Assembly (NCBI RefSeq): GCF_027107535.1
Contig: NZ_CP114283.1
Location: forward strand, 806,001-870,000
DNA from: Streptomyces aurantiacus
GTDB taxonomy: Bacteria; Actinomycetota; Actinomycetes; Streptomycetales; Streptomycetaceae
DNA: 64,000 bases
Direction of reading: 5' to 3'
Positions 16,812 to 25,788 of the stretch are shown here, piece after piece. How positions within the stretch are numbered: the stretch's first letter is position 1; the number at the start of each line of letters is the position of its first letter. The notes under the pieces are model-generated. The model made no database searches. It was given only the letters and a program-made list of their open reading frames with translations, and was not told where the DNA came from. The translations under genes and the position numbers were made by a program.

Positions 16812-18170
16812 GTGGGACGACTCTTCGGGACGGACGGCGTACGCGGTGTCGCCAACGCGGATCTGACGGCCGAGCTCACGCTCGGTCTCTCCGTGGCGGC
16901 GGCGCACGTACTGGCCGAGGCGGGAACGTTCGAGGGCCACCGGCCGACGGCGGTGGTCGGACGGGATCCGCGTGCGTCCGGGGAGTTCCTGGAGGCCGCC
17001 GTGGTCGCGGGTCTCGCCAGCGCCGGCGTGGACGTGCTGCGCGTCGGCGTCCTGCCGACCCCCGCGGTGGCGTTCCTCACCGGCGCTCTCGGTGCCGACC
17101 TCGGCGTGATGCTCTCCGCGAGCCACAACGCCATGCCGGACAACGGCGTCAAGTTCTTCGCCCGCGGCGGCCACAAGCTCCCCGACGAGCTGGAGGACCG
17201 GATCGAGGCCCTCTACGAGGAGCACCGCACCGGCGCTCCCTGGGACCGGCCGACGGGCTCCGGTGTCGGCCGCGTCCGGTCGTACGAGGAGGGCTTCGAG
17301 CGCTACGTCTCCCATCTCCTCACGGCCGTTCCGAACCGTCTGGACGGTCTGAAGGTCGTCCTCGACGAGGCGCACGGCGCGGCCGCGCGGGTCTCGCCGG
17401 AGGCCTTCACGCGTGCGGGCGCCGAGATCGTCACGATCGGCGCCGAGCCGGACGGGCTGAACATCAACGACGGCTGCGGCTCGACCCACCTCGGCCTGCT
17501 GAAGGCGGCCGTCCTCGAGCACGGCGCCGACCTCGGCATCGCGCACGACGGTGACGCCGACCGGTGCCTCGCCGTGGACCACACCGGTGCGGAGGTCGAC
17601 GGGGACCAGATCCTGGCCGTACTCGCCCTCGCGATGCGGGAGCGCTCCGAGCTGCGGTCCGACACCGTTGTCGCCACGGTCATGTCGAACCTCGGGTTCA
17701 AACTGGCCATGGAGCGCGAGGGGCTGTCCCTGGTGCAGACCGGCGTCGGGGACCGGTACGTGCTGGAGGAGATGAAGGAGCACGACTACGCGCTCGGCGG
17801 CGAGCAGTCGGGACACGTCATCATCCTCGACCACGCCACGACGGGGGACGGGACGCTGACCGGGCTGCTGCTCGCGGCACGGATCGCCGAGACCGGCCGT
17901 ACGCTCCAGGACCTCGCGTCCGTCATGGAGCGGTTGCCGCAGGTCCTCATCAACGTGCCGGACGTCGACCGGTCCAGGGTGGGCACGTCGGCCGAGCTGG
18001 CCTCCGCGGTCACCGAGGCCGAGCGCGAACTCGGCGCCACCGGCCGGGTGTTGCTCCGGCCGTCGGGCACCGAGCCGCTGGTGCGGGTCATGGTGGAAGC
18101 GGCTGACATCGACCAGGCCCGGTCCGTCGCGGGGCGGCTCGCCGACGCGGTGAAGTCCGCGCTGGGGTGA
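16812..18170 (+). CDS. glmM: Phosphoglucosamine mutase
   Basis: GlmM (452 aa) converts glucosamine-6-phosphate to glucosamine-1-phosphate on the route to UDP-GlcNAc and peptidoglycan. It begins [14 protein letters not shown] and has the active-site phosphoserine loop [12 protein letters not shown], placing the catalytic serine at S104. The metal loop HDGDADRC and the sugar-binding GGEQSGH follow, and the phosphate-binding [12 protein letters not shown] lies near the end. I chose the GTG at 16812 preceded by GGAGGACACC. It pairs functionally with glmS at 20820. Confidence 0.96.
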   Translation: MGRLFGTDGVRGVANADLTAELTLGLSVAAAHVLAEAGTFEGHRPTAVVGRDPRASGEFLEAAVVAGLASAGVDVLRVGVLPTPAVAFLTGALGADLGVMLSASHNAMPDNGVKFFARGGHKLPDELEDRIEALYEEHRTGAPWDRPTGSGVGRVRSYEEGFERYVSHLLTAVPNRLDGLKVVLDEAHGAAARVSPEAFTRAGAEIVTIGAEPDGLNINDGCGSTHLGLLKAAVLEHGADLGIAHDGDADRCLAVDHTGAEVDGDQILAVLALAMRERSELRSDTVVATVMSNLGFKLAMEREGLSLVQTGVGDRYVLEEMKEHDYALGGEQSGHVIILDHATTGDGTLTGLLLAARIAETGRTLQDLASVMERLPQVLINVPDVDRSRVGTSAELASAVTEAERELGATGRVLLRPSGTEPLVRVMVEAADIDQARSVAGRLADAVKSALG

Positions 18171-18207
18171 TCGCGGGGGCCGGGTAGGGAGTGGGGGAAC
18201 TGTTCGT

Positions 18208-18292
18208 CGCGGGCCGCGGGTTCGTCGTGGCCTGTCGCGCGGTTCCCCCACGCCCCTTCGGGGCGCTCAGCCTCCGGAGTCCTGCCGGAGGC
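18208..18292. terminator. Repeat copy 3 with two terminator hairpins between convergent genes
   Basis: A copy of the dispersed repeat (GGGCCGCGGGTTCGTCGTGG, then CCTGTCGCGCGGTTCCCC) ends in the hairpin CGCCCC-TTC-GGGGCG (18251-18265). A second hairpin, GCCTCCGG with CCGGAGGC (18270-18277 / 18285-18292), follows. Together they separate glmM from the convergent DUF389 gene. Confidence 0.6.
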
Positions 18293-18298
18293 GTTCCC

Positions 18299-19237
18299 TC
18301 ACGCGGCGTTCGTACGGTTGCGCTGCCTCGACCACAGCCACTTCTGGGTGAGCAGGGTGAGGGTGCCGGCCAGGGCGATGCCCAGCAGGTTCAGCAGGAG
18401 CTGGTTGGTCGAGCCGATCGTCTGGGCGGTGTCCCCGTAGCTGAGGGCGACGGCCGCGTTGGCCGCCGCCGGGACCGTGGTGACGGAGATGGCCACACCC
18501 ACCAGCAGGCCCGACTTGGCCGACGTCAGGGAGAGCGTGCCGGCAATGCCCGCCAGCACCGCCACGACGAAGGAGAACGCGTCGGGCGCGTAGACGAAGG
18601 CCGTGTTGGGCCGGTCGGCCTCCAACTGGCCCTCGCTGAACAGCCCCAGGCCGTCCATGAGCACACTGAAGGCCACGGTCGCCGCCATCGCCACGGCGAA
18701 GCCCACGAGCAGCGCGACGAGCGAGCGCACGGCCAGACGGGGGCGCCGCCGGACCAGAGCCGTGCTGAATCCCGCCAGCGGACCGAACTCCGGGCCCACC
18801 GCCATCGCGCCCACGATCAGGATCGCGTTGTCGAGGACCACACCGCAGGCCGCAAGCATCGTGGCGAGCGTGATGAAGGCGACGTACGTGACCGACAGCG
18901 TCGACTCCTCGTGCGTCGCGTCCGTCAGGTGCTCCCACAGGACCGCGTCCGAGCCCTCGCCGGGTGCGTCGTCCTCCGCCTTGTCGGCCCGCTTCGACAG
19001 GGACAGGTCGATGTTCTCGACGGCGATCGACCCGCACTCGTCGATCTCCAACTCGCGCAGTCCGCCGATCAGTTCGTCACCCGCCTCGCGCGCCACGTCG
19101 ACCATCACGATGTCGCCGACGGGGTTGCGGGCGGCCCCCGCGACGACCGCCAGGTGGGTGGTGCCGACCGTGTTCTCGATCAGGCGGACCACGGCGTCGG
19201 TCCGGTCGGGCGGGGTGATCAGGCGCAGGTGCAGCAT
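18299..19237 (-). CDS. DUF389 family membrane protein
   Basis: This 312-aa protein matches the DUF389 pattern. A cytosolic ACT-like N-terminal region (about 1-85, MLHLRLITPPDRTDAVVRLI) precedes about six membrane segments from residue 120 on, with the conserved small-residue blocks NAILIVGAMAVGPEFGPLAG and AGIAGTLSLTSAKSGLLVGV. The function of the family is not established. I chose the ATG at 19237; TACCCT on the minus strand 6 nt upstream suggests a leaderless mRNA. It is convergent with glmM and 37 bp upstream of the coaA stop, both on the minus strand, but with its own promoter. Confidence 0.8.
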   Translation of the reverse strand: MLHLRLITPPDRTDAVVRLIENTVGTTHLAVVAGAARNPVGDIVMVDVAREAGDELIGGLRELEIDECGSIAVENIDLSLSKRADKAEDDAPGEGSDAVLWEHLTDATHEESTLSVTYVAFITLATMLAACGVVLDNAILIVGAMAVGPEFGPLAGFSTALVRRRPRLAVRSLVALLVGFAVAMAATVAFSVLMDGLGLFSEGQLEADRPNTAFVYAPDAFSFVVAVLAGIAGTLSLTSAKSGLLVGVAISVTTVPAAANAAVALSYGDTAQTIGSTNQLLLNLLGIALAGTLTLLTQKWLWSRQRNRTNAA

Positions 19238-19249
19238 GGGGGCAGGGTA
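19238..19249 (-). promoter_or_regulatory. -10 element for leaderless DUF389 gene
   Basis: TACCCT (19249-19244, minus strand) is followed by 6 nt and the ATG; no Shine-Dalgarno sequence is present. Confidence 0.45.
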
Positions 19250-19274
19250 GCCGGACCCGATGACGGGGTTGAGG

Positions 19275-20264
19275 TCAGAGTTTGCGCAGACTGAGCTTCT
19301 GCACCTTGTGGTCGGGGCCCTTGCGCACGACGAGGGTGGCGCGGCCGCGGGTCGGGGCCACGTTCTCCAGGAGGTTGACCTTGTTGATGGTCCGCCAGGT
19401 CGTGCGGGCGTAGTCGAGGGCCTCCTCCTCGGAGACCTGGGTGTACTTGCGGAAGTACGAGGACGGGTCCTGGAACGCCGTGTCGCGTAGCCTGCGGAAG
19501 CGGTGCAGGTACCAGCGCTCGATGTCCTCGGCGCGGGCGTCCACGTACACGCTGAAGTCGAAGTAGTCGGCGAGGCCGACACGGGTGCGGCCGTCCTTGC
19601 CGGGCAGGGCGGGCTGCAGGACGTTGATGCCCTCGACGATCAGGATGTCGGGGCGGCGGACGGTGAGCCGCTTGCCGGGGACCCGGTCGTAGATGAGGTG
19701 CGAGTAGACGGGGGCCGTCACCTCGTCCTTGCCCGCCTTGATGTCCGCGACGAACCGCGTCAGCGCCCGGCGGTCGTAGGACTCCGGGAAGCCCTTCCTG
19801 GACATCAGGCCGCGGGCCTGGAGCTCCTTGGTGGGCAGCAGGAAACCGTCCGTGGTGACCAGCTCCACCCGCGGATGCTCGGGCCAGCGGGACAACAGGG
19901 CCTGCAGCAGACGCGCGACGGTGGACTTGCCGACGGCGACCGAGCCCGCGACGCCTATCACGAACGGCGTACCGGACTGGGAGCCCTTCTCGCCGAGGAA
20001 GGTGTTCAGGGCGCCTCGCAGGCCGTCGGTCGCACCGACGTAGAGGTTGAGGAGCCGGGACAGCGGCAGGTAGATGTCCCGTACCTCGTCGAGGTCGATG
20101 ACATCGCCCAGACCGCGCAGCTTCTCCACCTCCTCGGCGGTCAGTGGGAGCGGCGTCTTCTCACGCAGCGCGCTCCACTCCGCGCGGGTGAGGTCGACGT
20201 AGGGAGTCGCCTCCGGCCTGGGCCGGTGGGCGCTCCGCGGCAACGAGGGAGCCGGTGAGATCAC
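19275..20264 (-). CDS. coaA: Pantothenate kinase, type I
   Basis: CoaA (329 aa) phosphorylates pantothenate, the first step of coenzyme A synthesis. The P-loop [12 protein letters not shown] (104-115) lies in the bacterial type I fold. Later family motifs are [49 protein letters not shown] and FDFSVYVDA. The N-terminus is slightly extended ([20 protein letters not shown]). I chose the GTG at 20264: TAACAA lies 6 nt upstream on the minus strand, consistent with a leaderless mRNA. It is a cytosolic enzyme normally feedback-regulated by CoA. Confidence 0.95.
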   Translation of the reverse strand: MISPAPSLPRSAHRPRPEATPYVDLTRAEWSALREKTPLPLTAEEVEKLRGLGDVIDLDEVRDIYLPLSRLLNLYVGATDGLRGALNTFLGEKGSQSGTPFVIGVAGSVAVGKSTVARLLQALLSRWPEHPRVELVTTDGFLLPTKELQARGLMSRKGFPESYDRRALTRFVADIKAGKDEVTAPVYSHLIYDRVPGKRLTVRRPDILIVEGINVLQPALPGKDGRTRVGLADYFDFSVYVDARAEDIERWYLHRFRRLRDTAFQDPSSYFRKYTQVSEEEALDYARTTWRTINKVNLLENVAPTRGRATLVVRKGPDHKVQKLSLRKL

Positions 20265-20276
20265 AGTTCATTGTTA
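20265..20276 (-). promoter_or_regulatory. -10 element for leaderless coaA
   Basis: TAACAA (20276-20271, minus strand) is followed by TGAACT and the GTG start. No ribosome-binding site is present. Confidence 0.5.
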
Positions 20277-20448
20277 CGGGAGTTTGAACGGAGAAGGGGA
20301 TCCCCCTTGCTCCTTTCGGGCCCGGGGAGGGTGGAGTCCGTCACGTCGGTGCGTTCTGCACGCGTCCCAGCCCTGGACCGCCGGGTCGTACGGGGATAGC
20401 GTCCGGCCATCCGGGGGCGAGCCGCCTCCCGGGACGCCAGGGGTGGGG

Positions 20449-20697
20449 ATGGTCGTCATGACCGTACGGTTCCGTGTGCGTGGCCTCGTCGGACGCAGAC
20501 CCGGGCGTCGGCGGCCGGCCGATGTGGAGGGCCGGGTGTGCAGCGAGCTGGCGCTCGACCTGCCGGACGAGGACCTGGGGGAGTACCTCTACGACTGCAT
20601 CGACCTGTACGAGATGGGCAGCAAGCCGCGCTGCGAGGAGGTCGAGTACCTGGGGATGGTGCAGGAGGCCATCGACCGGATCGAACGCGGGGAGTAG
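20449..20697 (+). CDS. Small conserved hypothetical protein
   Basis: I do not recognise the family. The 82-aa product is basic at the N-terminus (MVVMTVRFRVRGLVGRRPGRR) and acidic after residue 30, with a possible helical segment ELALDLPDEDLGEYLYDCID and a tail EYLGMVQEAIDRIERGE. Codon use matches neighbouring genes, which supports a real gene. The start could also be the ATG at 20458. It stands between divergent coaA and glmS. Confidence 0.6.
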   Translation: MVVMTVRFRVRGLVGRRPGRRRPADVEGRVCSELALDLPDEDLGEYLYDCIDLYEMGSKPRCEEVEYLGMVQEAIDRIERGE

Positions 20698-20807
20698 GCG
20701 GGGAGCCGCCAGGACGGGACCGCCCGCACGCGGACGCGGAACGTACGGGCGCCCGGCGATTTCCGATATCGGGCACGCGGTGCCCCGAACGGGCGGGCGT
20801 CGGCCCT

Positions 20808-20819
20808 TAGGCTGCCGCC
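20808..20819 (+). promoter_or_regulatory. -10 element for leaderless glmS
   Basis: TAGGCT (20808-20813) is followed by 6 nt and the glmS ATG at 20820; there is no Shine-Dalgarno sequence. A CCGATATCGG palindrome (20763-20772) lies upstream. There is no room for a glmS ribozyme leader. Confidence 0.5.
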
Positions 20820-22667
20820 ATGTGCGGAATCGTGGGATACGTGGGGTCGCAGTCGGCGCTCGATGTGGTCGTGGCCGGGCTGAAGCGGCTGGAGTACCGG
20901 GGTTACGACTCGGCGGGCGTCGCGGTGCTCGCGGACGGCGGGATGGCCGCCGCGAAGAAGGCCGGCAAGCTCGCCAACCTGGAGAAGGAGCTGGTCGAGA
21001 GACCTCTGCCGGCCGGTTCGACGGGCATCGGGCACACCCGCTGGGCCACACACGGCGGACCCACGGACGCGAACGCGCATCCCCATCTCGACAACGCGGG
21101 ACGGGTCGCGGTCGTCCACAACGGCATCATCGAGAACTTCGCCGCCCTGCGGGCCGAACTGGCCGAGCGGGGGCACGAGCTGTCCTCCGAGACGGACACC
21201 GAGGTGGTCGCACACCTGCTCGCCGAGGAGTTCTCCGCGTGCGCCGACCTCGCCGAGGCCATGCGGCTGGTGTGCCGGCGGCTGGAGGGGGCCTTCACGC
21301 TGGTGGCCGCGCACGCCGACGAGCCGGACGTGGTCGTCGGGGCGCGGCGCAACTCGCCGCTCGTCGTGGGCGTGGGGGAGGGCGAGGCCTTCCTCGCCTC
21401 GGACGTCGCCGCGTTCATCGCGCACACCCGGTCCGCGATCGAACTGGGGCAGGACCAGGTGGTCGAGCTGCGCAGGGACGGGGTGACCGTCACCGGCTTC
21501 GACGGCCGCCCGGCGGAGGTGCGCTCGTACCACGTCGACTGGGACGTCTCCGCCGCCGAGAAGGGCGGCTACGACTACTTCATGCTCAAGGAGATCGCCG
21601 AACAGCCGAAGGCGGTCGCCGACACGTTGCTGGGGCGCATCGACGCGGCGGGTTCACTGACGCTGGACGAGGTGCGGATCGGCGACTCGGAGCTGCGCGA
21701 GGTCGACAAGGTCGTCATCGTCGCGTGCGGTACGGCCTTCCACGCCGGGCTGATCGCCAAGTACGCCATCGAGCACTGGACCCGGATCCCCTGCGAGGTC
21801 GAGCTCGCGAGCGAGTTCCGCTACCGGGACCCGATCCTGGACGCGCAGACGCTGGTGATCGCCATCTCGCAGTCCGGCGAGACCATGGACACGCTGATGG
21901 CTCTGCGGCACGCGCGGGAGCAGGGCGCCAAGGTCCTGGCCGTCTGCAACACGAACGGTTCCACGATCCCCCGCGAGTCGGACGCCGTGCTCTACACGCA
22001 CGCGGGCCCCGAGGTGGCGGTCGCCTCGACCAAGGCGTTCCTGACGCAGCTCGTCGCCTGCTATCTCGTGGCCCTGTACCTGGGACAGGTGCGCGGCACC
22101 AAGTGGGGCGACGAGATCCAGGACGTCGTACGCGAGCTGTCCCGGATCTCCCGCGAGGTCGAGCGGGTCCTGGAGACGATGGAGCCGGTACGGGAACTCG
22201 CGCGCTCCCTCGCCTCGAAGAACACCGTGCTGTTCCTGGGGCGCCACGTGGGATACCCGGTGGCGCTGGAGGGTGCGCTCAAGCTCAAGGAGCTCGCCTA
22301 CATGCACGCCGAGGGCTTCGCGGCGGGCGAGCTGAAGCACGGGCCGATCGCCCTGATCGAGGAGGACCTGCCGGTCGTCGTGGTCGTGCCGTCGCCCCGG
22401 GGACGGTCGGTGCTGCACGACAAGATCGTGTCCAACATCCAGGAGATCCGGGCGCGGGGCGCGCGGACGATCGTGATCGCGGAGGAGGGGGACGAGACGG
22501 TGGTCCCGTACGCGGACCACCTGATCCGGATCCCGGCGACCCCGACGCTGCTTCAGCCGCTCGTGGCGACCGTGCCGCTGCAGGTCTTCGCGTGCGAGCT
22601 GGCGACGGCCCGCGGCAACGAGGTGGATCAGCCCCGGAACCTGGCGAAGTCGGTGACGGTGGAGTAG
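20820..22667 (+). CDS. glmS: Glutamine-fructose-6-phosphate aminotransferase (isomerising)
   Basis: GlmS (615 aa) makes glucosamine-6-phosphate from fructose-6-phosphate and glutamine, the entry to amino-sugar synthesis. The N-terminal glutaminase starts MCGIVGYVG with nucleophile C2 and has the RLEYRGYDSAG and HTRWATHG blocks. Two SIS domains follow (VACGTAFHAG near 303, QSGETMDTLMAL near 350, EGALKLKELAYMHAEGF near 490). The C-terminus DQPRNLAKSVTVE is complete. Together with glmM it supplies UDP-GlcNAc for the cell wall. Confidence 0.97.
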   Translation: MCGIVGYVGSQSALDVVVAGLKRLEYRGYDSAGVAVLADGGMAAAKKAGKLANLEKELVERPLPAGSTGIGHTRWATHGGPTDANAHPHLDNAGRVAVVHNGIIENFAALRAELAERGHELSSETDTEVVAHLLAEEFSACADLAEAMRLVCRRLEGAFTLVAAHADEPDVVVGARRNSPLVVGVGEGEAFLASDVAAFIAHTRSAIELGQDQVVELRRDGVTVTGFDGRPAEVRSYHVDWDVSAAEKGGYDYFMLKEIAEQPKAVADTLLGRIDAAGSLTLDEVRIGDSELREVDKVVIVACGTAFHAGLIAKYAIEHWTRIPCEVELASEFRYRDPILDAQTLVIAISQSGETMDTLMALRHAREQGAKVLAVCNTNGSTIPRESDAVLYTHAGPEVAVASTKAFLTQLVACYLVALYLGQVRGTKWGDEIQDVVRELSRISREVERVLETMEPVRELARSLASKNTVLFLGRHVGYPVALEGALKLKELAYMHAEGFAAGELKHGPIALIEEDLPVVVVVPSPRGRSVLHDKIVSNIQEIRARGARTIVIAEEGDETVVPYADHLIRIPATPTLLQPLVATVPLQVFACELATARGNEVDQPRNLAKSVTVE

Positions 22668-22826
22668 CCCTTCACCCCGTCGGGAAACACGGCGAAGGCT
22701 CCCGCCGGGAAGGTGAGGGCGGCCCTGGCCGGGGTCGTGGAGTCGCGGACGGCGGTGTGCGCGGGGGAGTTCGCGATTCCACGCAGCTGTTTCCGTCCCC
22801 CTCGGCCGCGGTCGGCGCTCAGCTCG

Positions 22827-22838
22827 TAGAGTGCGCGG
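22827..22838 (+). promoter_or_regulatory. -10 element for leaderless acpS
   Basis: TAGAGT (22827-22832) is followed by 6 nt and the ATG at 22839 without a ribosome-binding site. Confidence 0.5.
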
Positions 22839-23210
22839 ATGAGCATCATCGGCGTCGGCATCGACGTGGCCGAGATCGACAGGTTCGCGGTGTCGCTGGA
22901 GCGTACGCCCGGAATGGCCGAGCGGCTGTTCCTCGAGAGCGAGTTGCTGCTGCCCAGCGGGAAGCGGCGGGGTGTCGCCTCGCTCGCCGCGCGGTTCGCC
23001 GCGAAGGAGGCGCTGGCCAAGGCGCTCGGCGCCCCGGGCGGGCTGCACTGGACCGACGCCGAGGTGTACGTCGAGGACAGTGGGCAGCCCCGGCTGCGGG
23101 TGACCGGGACCGTGGCGGCGCGGGCGTCGGAGCTCGGGGTGCGGTCCTGGCACGTGTCGCTCAGCCATGACGCGGGGGTGGCGTCCGCGGTGGTGGTGGC
23201 GGAGGGCTGA
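22839..23210 (+). CDS. acpS: Holo-[acyl-carrier-protein] synthase
   Basis: AcpS (123 aa) transfers the 4'-phosphopantetheine arm of CoA to a conserved serine of acyl carrier protein. The magnesium ligands are D9 in [12 protein letters not shown] and E57 in [13 protein letters not shown]; the tail [20 protein letters not shown] is typical. This is the short trimeric class used for fatty-acid ACP and often for type II polyketide ACPs. It follows glmS by 171 bp and precedes nnr, a frequent actinobacterial order. Confidence 0.95.
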   Translation: MSIIGVGIDVAEIDRFAVSLERTPGMAERLFLESELLLPSGKRRGVASLAARFAAKEALAKALGAPGGLHWTDAEVYVEDSGQPRLRVTGTVAARASELGVRSWHVSLSHDAGVASAVVVAEG

Positions 23211-23308
23211 CGGCGCGCGGGACGCCACGGCGGCGGCGCGCGGTGGTCCACGGGCCGGGCGGGGCGCACCGGTTGGTGTGCCCGCGCCCGCGTCACCGAC
23301 CGGTGGGG

Positions 23309-23321
23309 GACACTCGATCCC
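23309..23321 (+). promoter_or_regulatory. -10 element for leaderless nnr
   Basis: GACACT (23309-23314) stands 7 nt before the ATG at 23322; the same GACACT-N7-ATG arrangement precedes alr. No Shine-Dalgarno sequence is visible. Confidence 0.45.
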
Positions 23322-24755
23322 ATGCGTACTGCGTACAGCGTGGAGACGGTCCGGGCGGCCGAGCGGGAGCTGATGGCACGGCTTCCGGAAGGGGTGTTGA
23401 TGCAACGGGCGGCGGCCGGCCTCGCCGCCGCCTGCGCGGAGCTGCTGGGCCGGGTGTACGGCAGCCGGGTCGTGCTGCTCGTGGGCAGCGGCGACAACGG
23501 CGGTGACGCTCTGTACGCCGGAGCCCGGCTGGCCCGGCGGGGAGCGGGTGTCACGGCGGTGCTGCTCGCACCCGAACGCACCCACCCCGGCGGCCTCGCG
23601 GCCCTGAACCGCGCCGGTGGCACGGTGGTGCGCGGGCCGGAGACCGCCGGTGAACCGATCCGACGGGCCGACCTCGTTGTGGACGGCATCGTCGGGATCG
23701 GCGGCAAGGGAGGCCTGCGCCCGGACGCCGTGTCGCTCGTCGAGGTGCTGGGCGAGACCCGCGCCACCGTCGTCGCGGTCGACCTGCCCAGCGGTGTCGA
23801 GGCCGACACCGGCGAAGTGCGCGGAGCCGCCGTACGGGCCGACGTGACCGTGACCTTCGGAACGCACAAGCCCGGCCTGCTCGTCGATCCCGCACGGGAG
23901 TACGCGGGTTCCGTGCGGCTCGTCGACCTCGGGCTGTCGCTGCCCGGCGAGGCCGAGCTGGAGGCACCGCAGCACGCCGACGTCGCGGCCCTGCTGCCCG
24001 TGCCGGGCGCCGAGAGCGACAAGTACCGGCGGGGGGTCGTGGGCATCGCGGCCGGGTCCGGCCGCTATCCGGGGGCGGCCGTGCTCGCCGTCGCCGGGGC
24101 CCTGCGCGGCGGCGCCGGAGCCGTTCGGTACGTCGGGCCCGCCGGGGACGCGGTGATCGCCCGCTTCCCGGAGACGCTGGTGTCGTCCGGTTCGCCGGAG
24201 CGGGCCGGGCGGGTGCAGGCCTGGGTGGTGGGTCCCGGCGCCGGGGACGACGCCGACGCCGTGGCGGCCGTACTGAAGGCGGAGGTGCCCGTGCTCGTGG
24301 ACGCCGACGGACTGCGGCTCGCGGACCGTGAGGTCGTACGGGCGAGGCGGGCACCCACCCTGCTGACACCGCATGCCGGGGAGGCCGCCGCCCTGCTCGG
24401 TGTCTCCCGGGACGAGGTCGAGAGCGCGCGGCTGACGTCCGCACGGGAGCTCGCCGAGCGGTACGGGGCCACCGTGCTGCTGAAGGGGTCGACGACGCTG
24501 GTCGCCTCCCCCGGGGGCGGGCCCGTGCGGGTGAACTCCACCGGCACCGGCTGGCTGGCCACCGCCGGGAGCGGGGACGTGCTGTCCGGGCTGACCGGGT
24601 CGCTGCTCGCCGCCGGGCTCGACGCGCTGGACGCCGGCAGCGCGGGAGCGTACCTGCACGGGCTGGCGGGGCGGCTCGCGGCGGCCGGGGCTCCCATCGG
24701 CGCGCACGACGTCGCCGAGGCGGTGCGCGAGGCCTGGCGGAACGTCACGGACTGA
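23322..24755 (+). CDS. nnr: Bifunctional NAD(P)HX epimerase / ADP-dependent dehydratase
   Basis: This 477-aa fusion repairs hydrated NADH and NADPH. The N-terminal YjeF_N epimerase domain (about 1-210) contains LVGSGDNGGDALYAGARLA and VDLPSGVEADTGEV. The C-terminal ribokinase-like dehydratase (about 220-475) has the repeats VGPGAGDD, TPHAGEAAALLG and the ATP/substrate loop GTGWLATAGSGDVLSG. Fusion of both activities is the normal bacterial form. It sits between acpS and an L,D-transpeptidase, close to alr. Confidence 0.94.
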   Translation: MRTAYSVETVRAAERELMARLPEGVLMQRAAAGLAAACAELLGRVYGSRVVLLVGSGDNGGDALYAGARLARRGAGVTAVLLAPERTHPGGLAALNRAGGTVVRGPETAGEPIRRADLVVDGIVGIGGKGGLRPDAVSLVEVLGETRATVVAVDLPSGVEADTGEVRGAAVRADVTVTFGTHKPGLLVDPAREYAGSVRLVDLGLSLPGEAELEAPQHADVAALLPVPGAESDKYRRGVVGIAAGSGRYPGAAVLAVAGALRGGAGAVRYVGPAGDAVIARFPETLVSSGSPERAGRVQAWVVGPGAGDDADAVAAVLKAEVPVLVDADGLRLADREVVRARRAPTLLTPHAGEAAALLGVSRDEVESARLTSARELAERYGATVLLKGSTTLVASPGGGPVRVNSTGTGWLATAGSGDVLSGLTGSLLAAGLDALDAGSAGAYLHGLAGRLAAAGAPIGAHDVAEAVREAWRNVTD

Positions 24756-24844
24756 GCCGGTGGCACCCGTGCGCGTGCGCACAACGGGCGACCCTGCCGC
24801 GCGGCTGACCACGGCTCGGCGCCCTCGGGGGTTTCGCTGGGCCC

Positions 24845-25753
24845 ATGGTCCGTCACAGAACCGCCCGTCGCAGAACCGTCGTCGTCCTGGCCGCACTCGT
24901 CGCGGCGCTGGCCGTGCCGGGGGCCGTCGCGGCTCCTCCACCGGCCCCCGGCGCCCCCGCACCGCAGAGTGAACTGGTGCCCGGGGTGCCCCCGGGCCCG
25001 TACCAGCCGTGGCAGCTGGACACCCCCGACCAGGCGCTGGCCCCGAACGTGTACACGCCGAGCGCCGAGGAGGACGCCCTCGAACCGCGCGCCGCCGCCG
25101 ACGGGAGCGACGCGCTGATCGAGTACGTACCGCTGAGCGACGCCGTGGCGCGGCAGGCCGGGGCGGTGGCGTGCAGCAGGCAGACCGGGCCGTACCAGCG
25201 GCAGGTCGAGCGGTGGCTGCGGCTCAGGGTGGACGGGAAGCAGTCGGCGGCGGACTGCCAGGCCGTCCGTGCCTTCCAGAACAGACAGGGGATCCGGCCC
25301 GACAGCGGCTTCGCCGGGCCCGTGACCTGGGCCCGGATGCAGCTCCTGTCCGCCGCGAAGAGGCCGAACGCGGCCGGGAAGTGCCCCGTACGGGCCGGCC
25401 GCACCGCCTGCGTCGACCTCACCCGGCAGCTGACCTGGGTGCAGAAGGGGAGCAGGGTGGTGTTCGGGCCCGTGCCGATCCGCAGCGGCAAGGCCGGCTA
25501 CCGGACCAGGGGCGGCTGGCACAAGGTCTACTGGAAGCACAAGAACCACTGGTCGACGCTCTACAACACCCCCATGCCGTACAGCCAGTTCTTCAGCGGC
25601 GGCCAGGCCTTCCACGGCATCTACGGCAGTGTCCACAACCCGCCGGGCTCGATGGGCTGCGTGAACATGCGGATCGCCGACGCCCGCACCCTGTGGAAGG
25701 TGCTCTACACGGGCGACCGCGTCTATGTGTGGGGCCGCAAGCCCGGTACCTGA
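24845..25753 (+). CDS. Secreted L,D-transpeptidase with peptidoglycan-binding domain
   Basis: This 302-aa exported protein has an N-terminal signal (1-30, ending AVAA), a Pro-rich linker, a peptidoglycan-binding-1 domain (about 112-168, RQVERWLRLRVDG and AVRAFQNRQGIRPDSGF) and a YkuD catalytic domain (about 188-298). The catalytic set is H257, S269 and C272 in HGIYGSVHNPPGSMGCVN. It should form 3-3 cross-links or attach ligands in the wall. Its neighbours alr and glmS fit a cell-wall role. Length and domain order are normal for streptomycete enzymes. Confidence 0.9.
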   Translation: MVRHRTARRRTVVVLAALVAALAVPGAVAAPPPAPGAPAPQSELVPGVPPGPYQPWQLDTPDQALAPNVYTPSAEEDALEPRAAADGSDALIEYVPLSDAVARQAGAVACSRQTGPYQRQVERWLRLRVDGKQSAADCQAVRAFQNRQGIRPDSGFAGPVTWARMQLLSAAKRPNAAGKCPVRAGRTACVDLTRQLTWVQKGSRVVFGPVPIRSGKAGYRTRGGWHKVYWKHKNHWSTLYNTPMPYSQFFSGGQAFHGIYGSVHNPPGSMGCVNMRIADARTLWKVLYTGDRVYVWGRKPGT

Positions 25754-25775
25754 GGGTGGTGCCGGAGCCCTCTGA

Positions 25776-25788
25776 GACACTGGGCGCG
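25776..25788 (+). promoter_or_regulatory. -10 element for leaderless alr
   Basis: GACACT (25776-25781) is followed by 7 nt and the alr ATG. No ribosome-binding site is visible. Confidence 0.45.

Noticed and set aside
20700..20819. glmS ribozyme/riboswitch
   Set aside because: The predicted transcript starts at or next to the ATG, leaving no leader, and the region lacks the ribozyme core; that element is mainly from Firmicutes.
21654..24962. Very long open frame on the minus strand opposite glmS, acpS and nnr
   Set aside because: It mirrors the third-position GC bias of the plus-strand genes, has low-complexity Arg/Gly/Pro composition and no family motif. The plus-strand genes are unambiguous.
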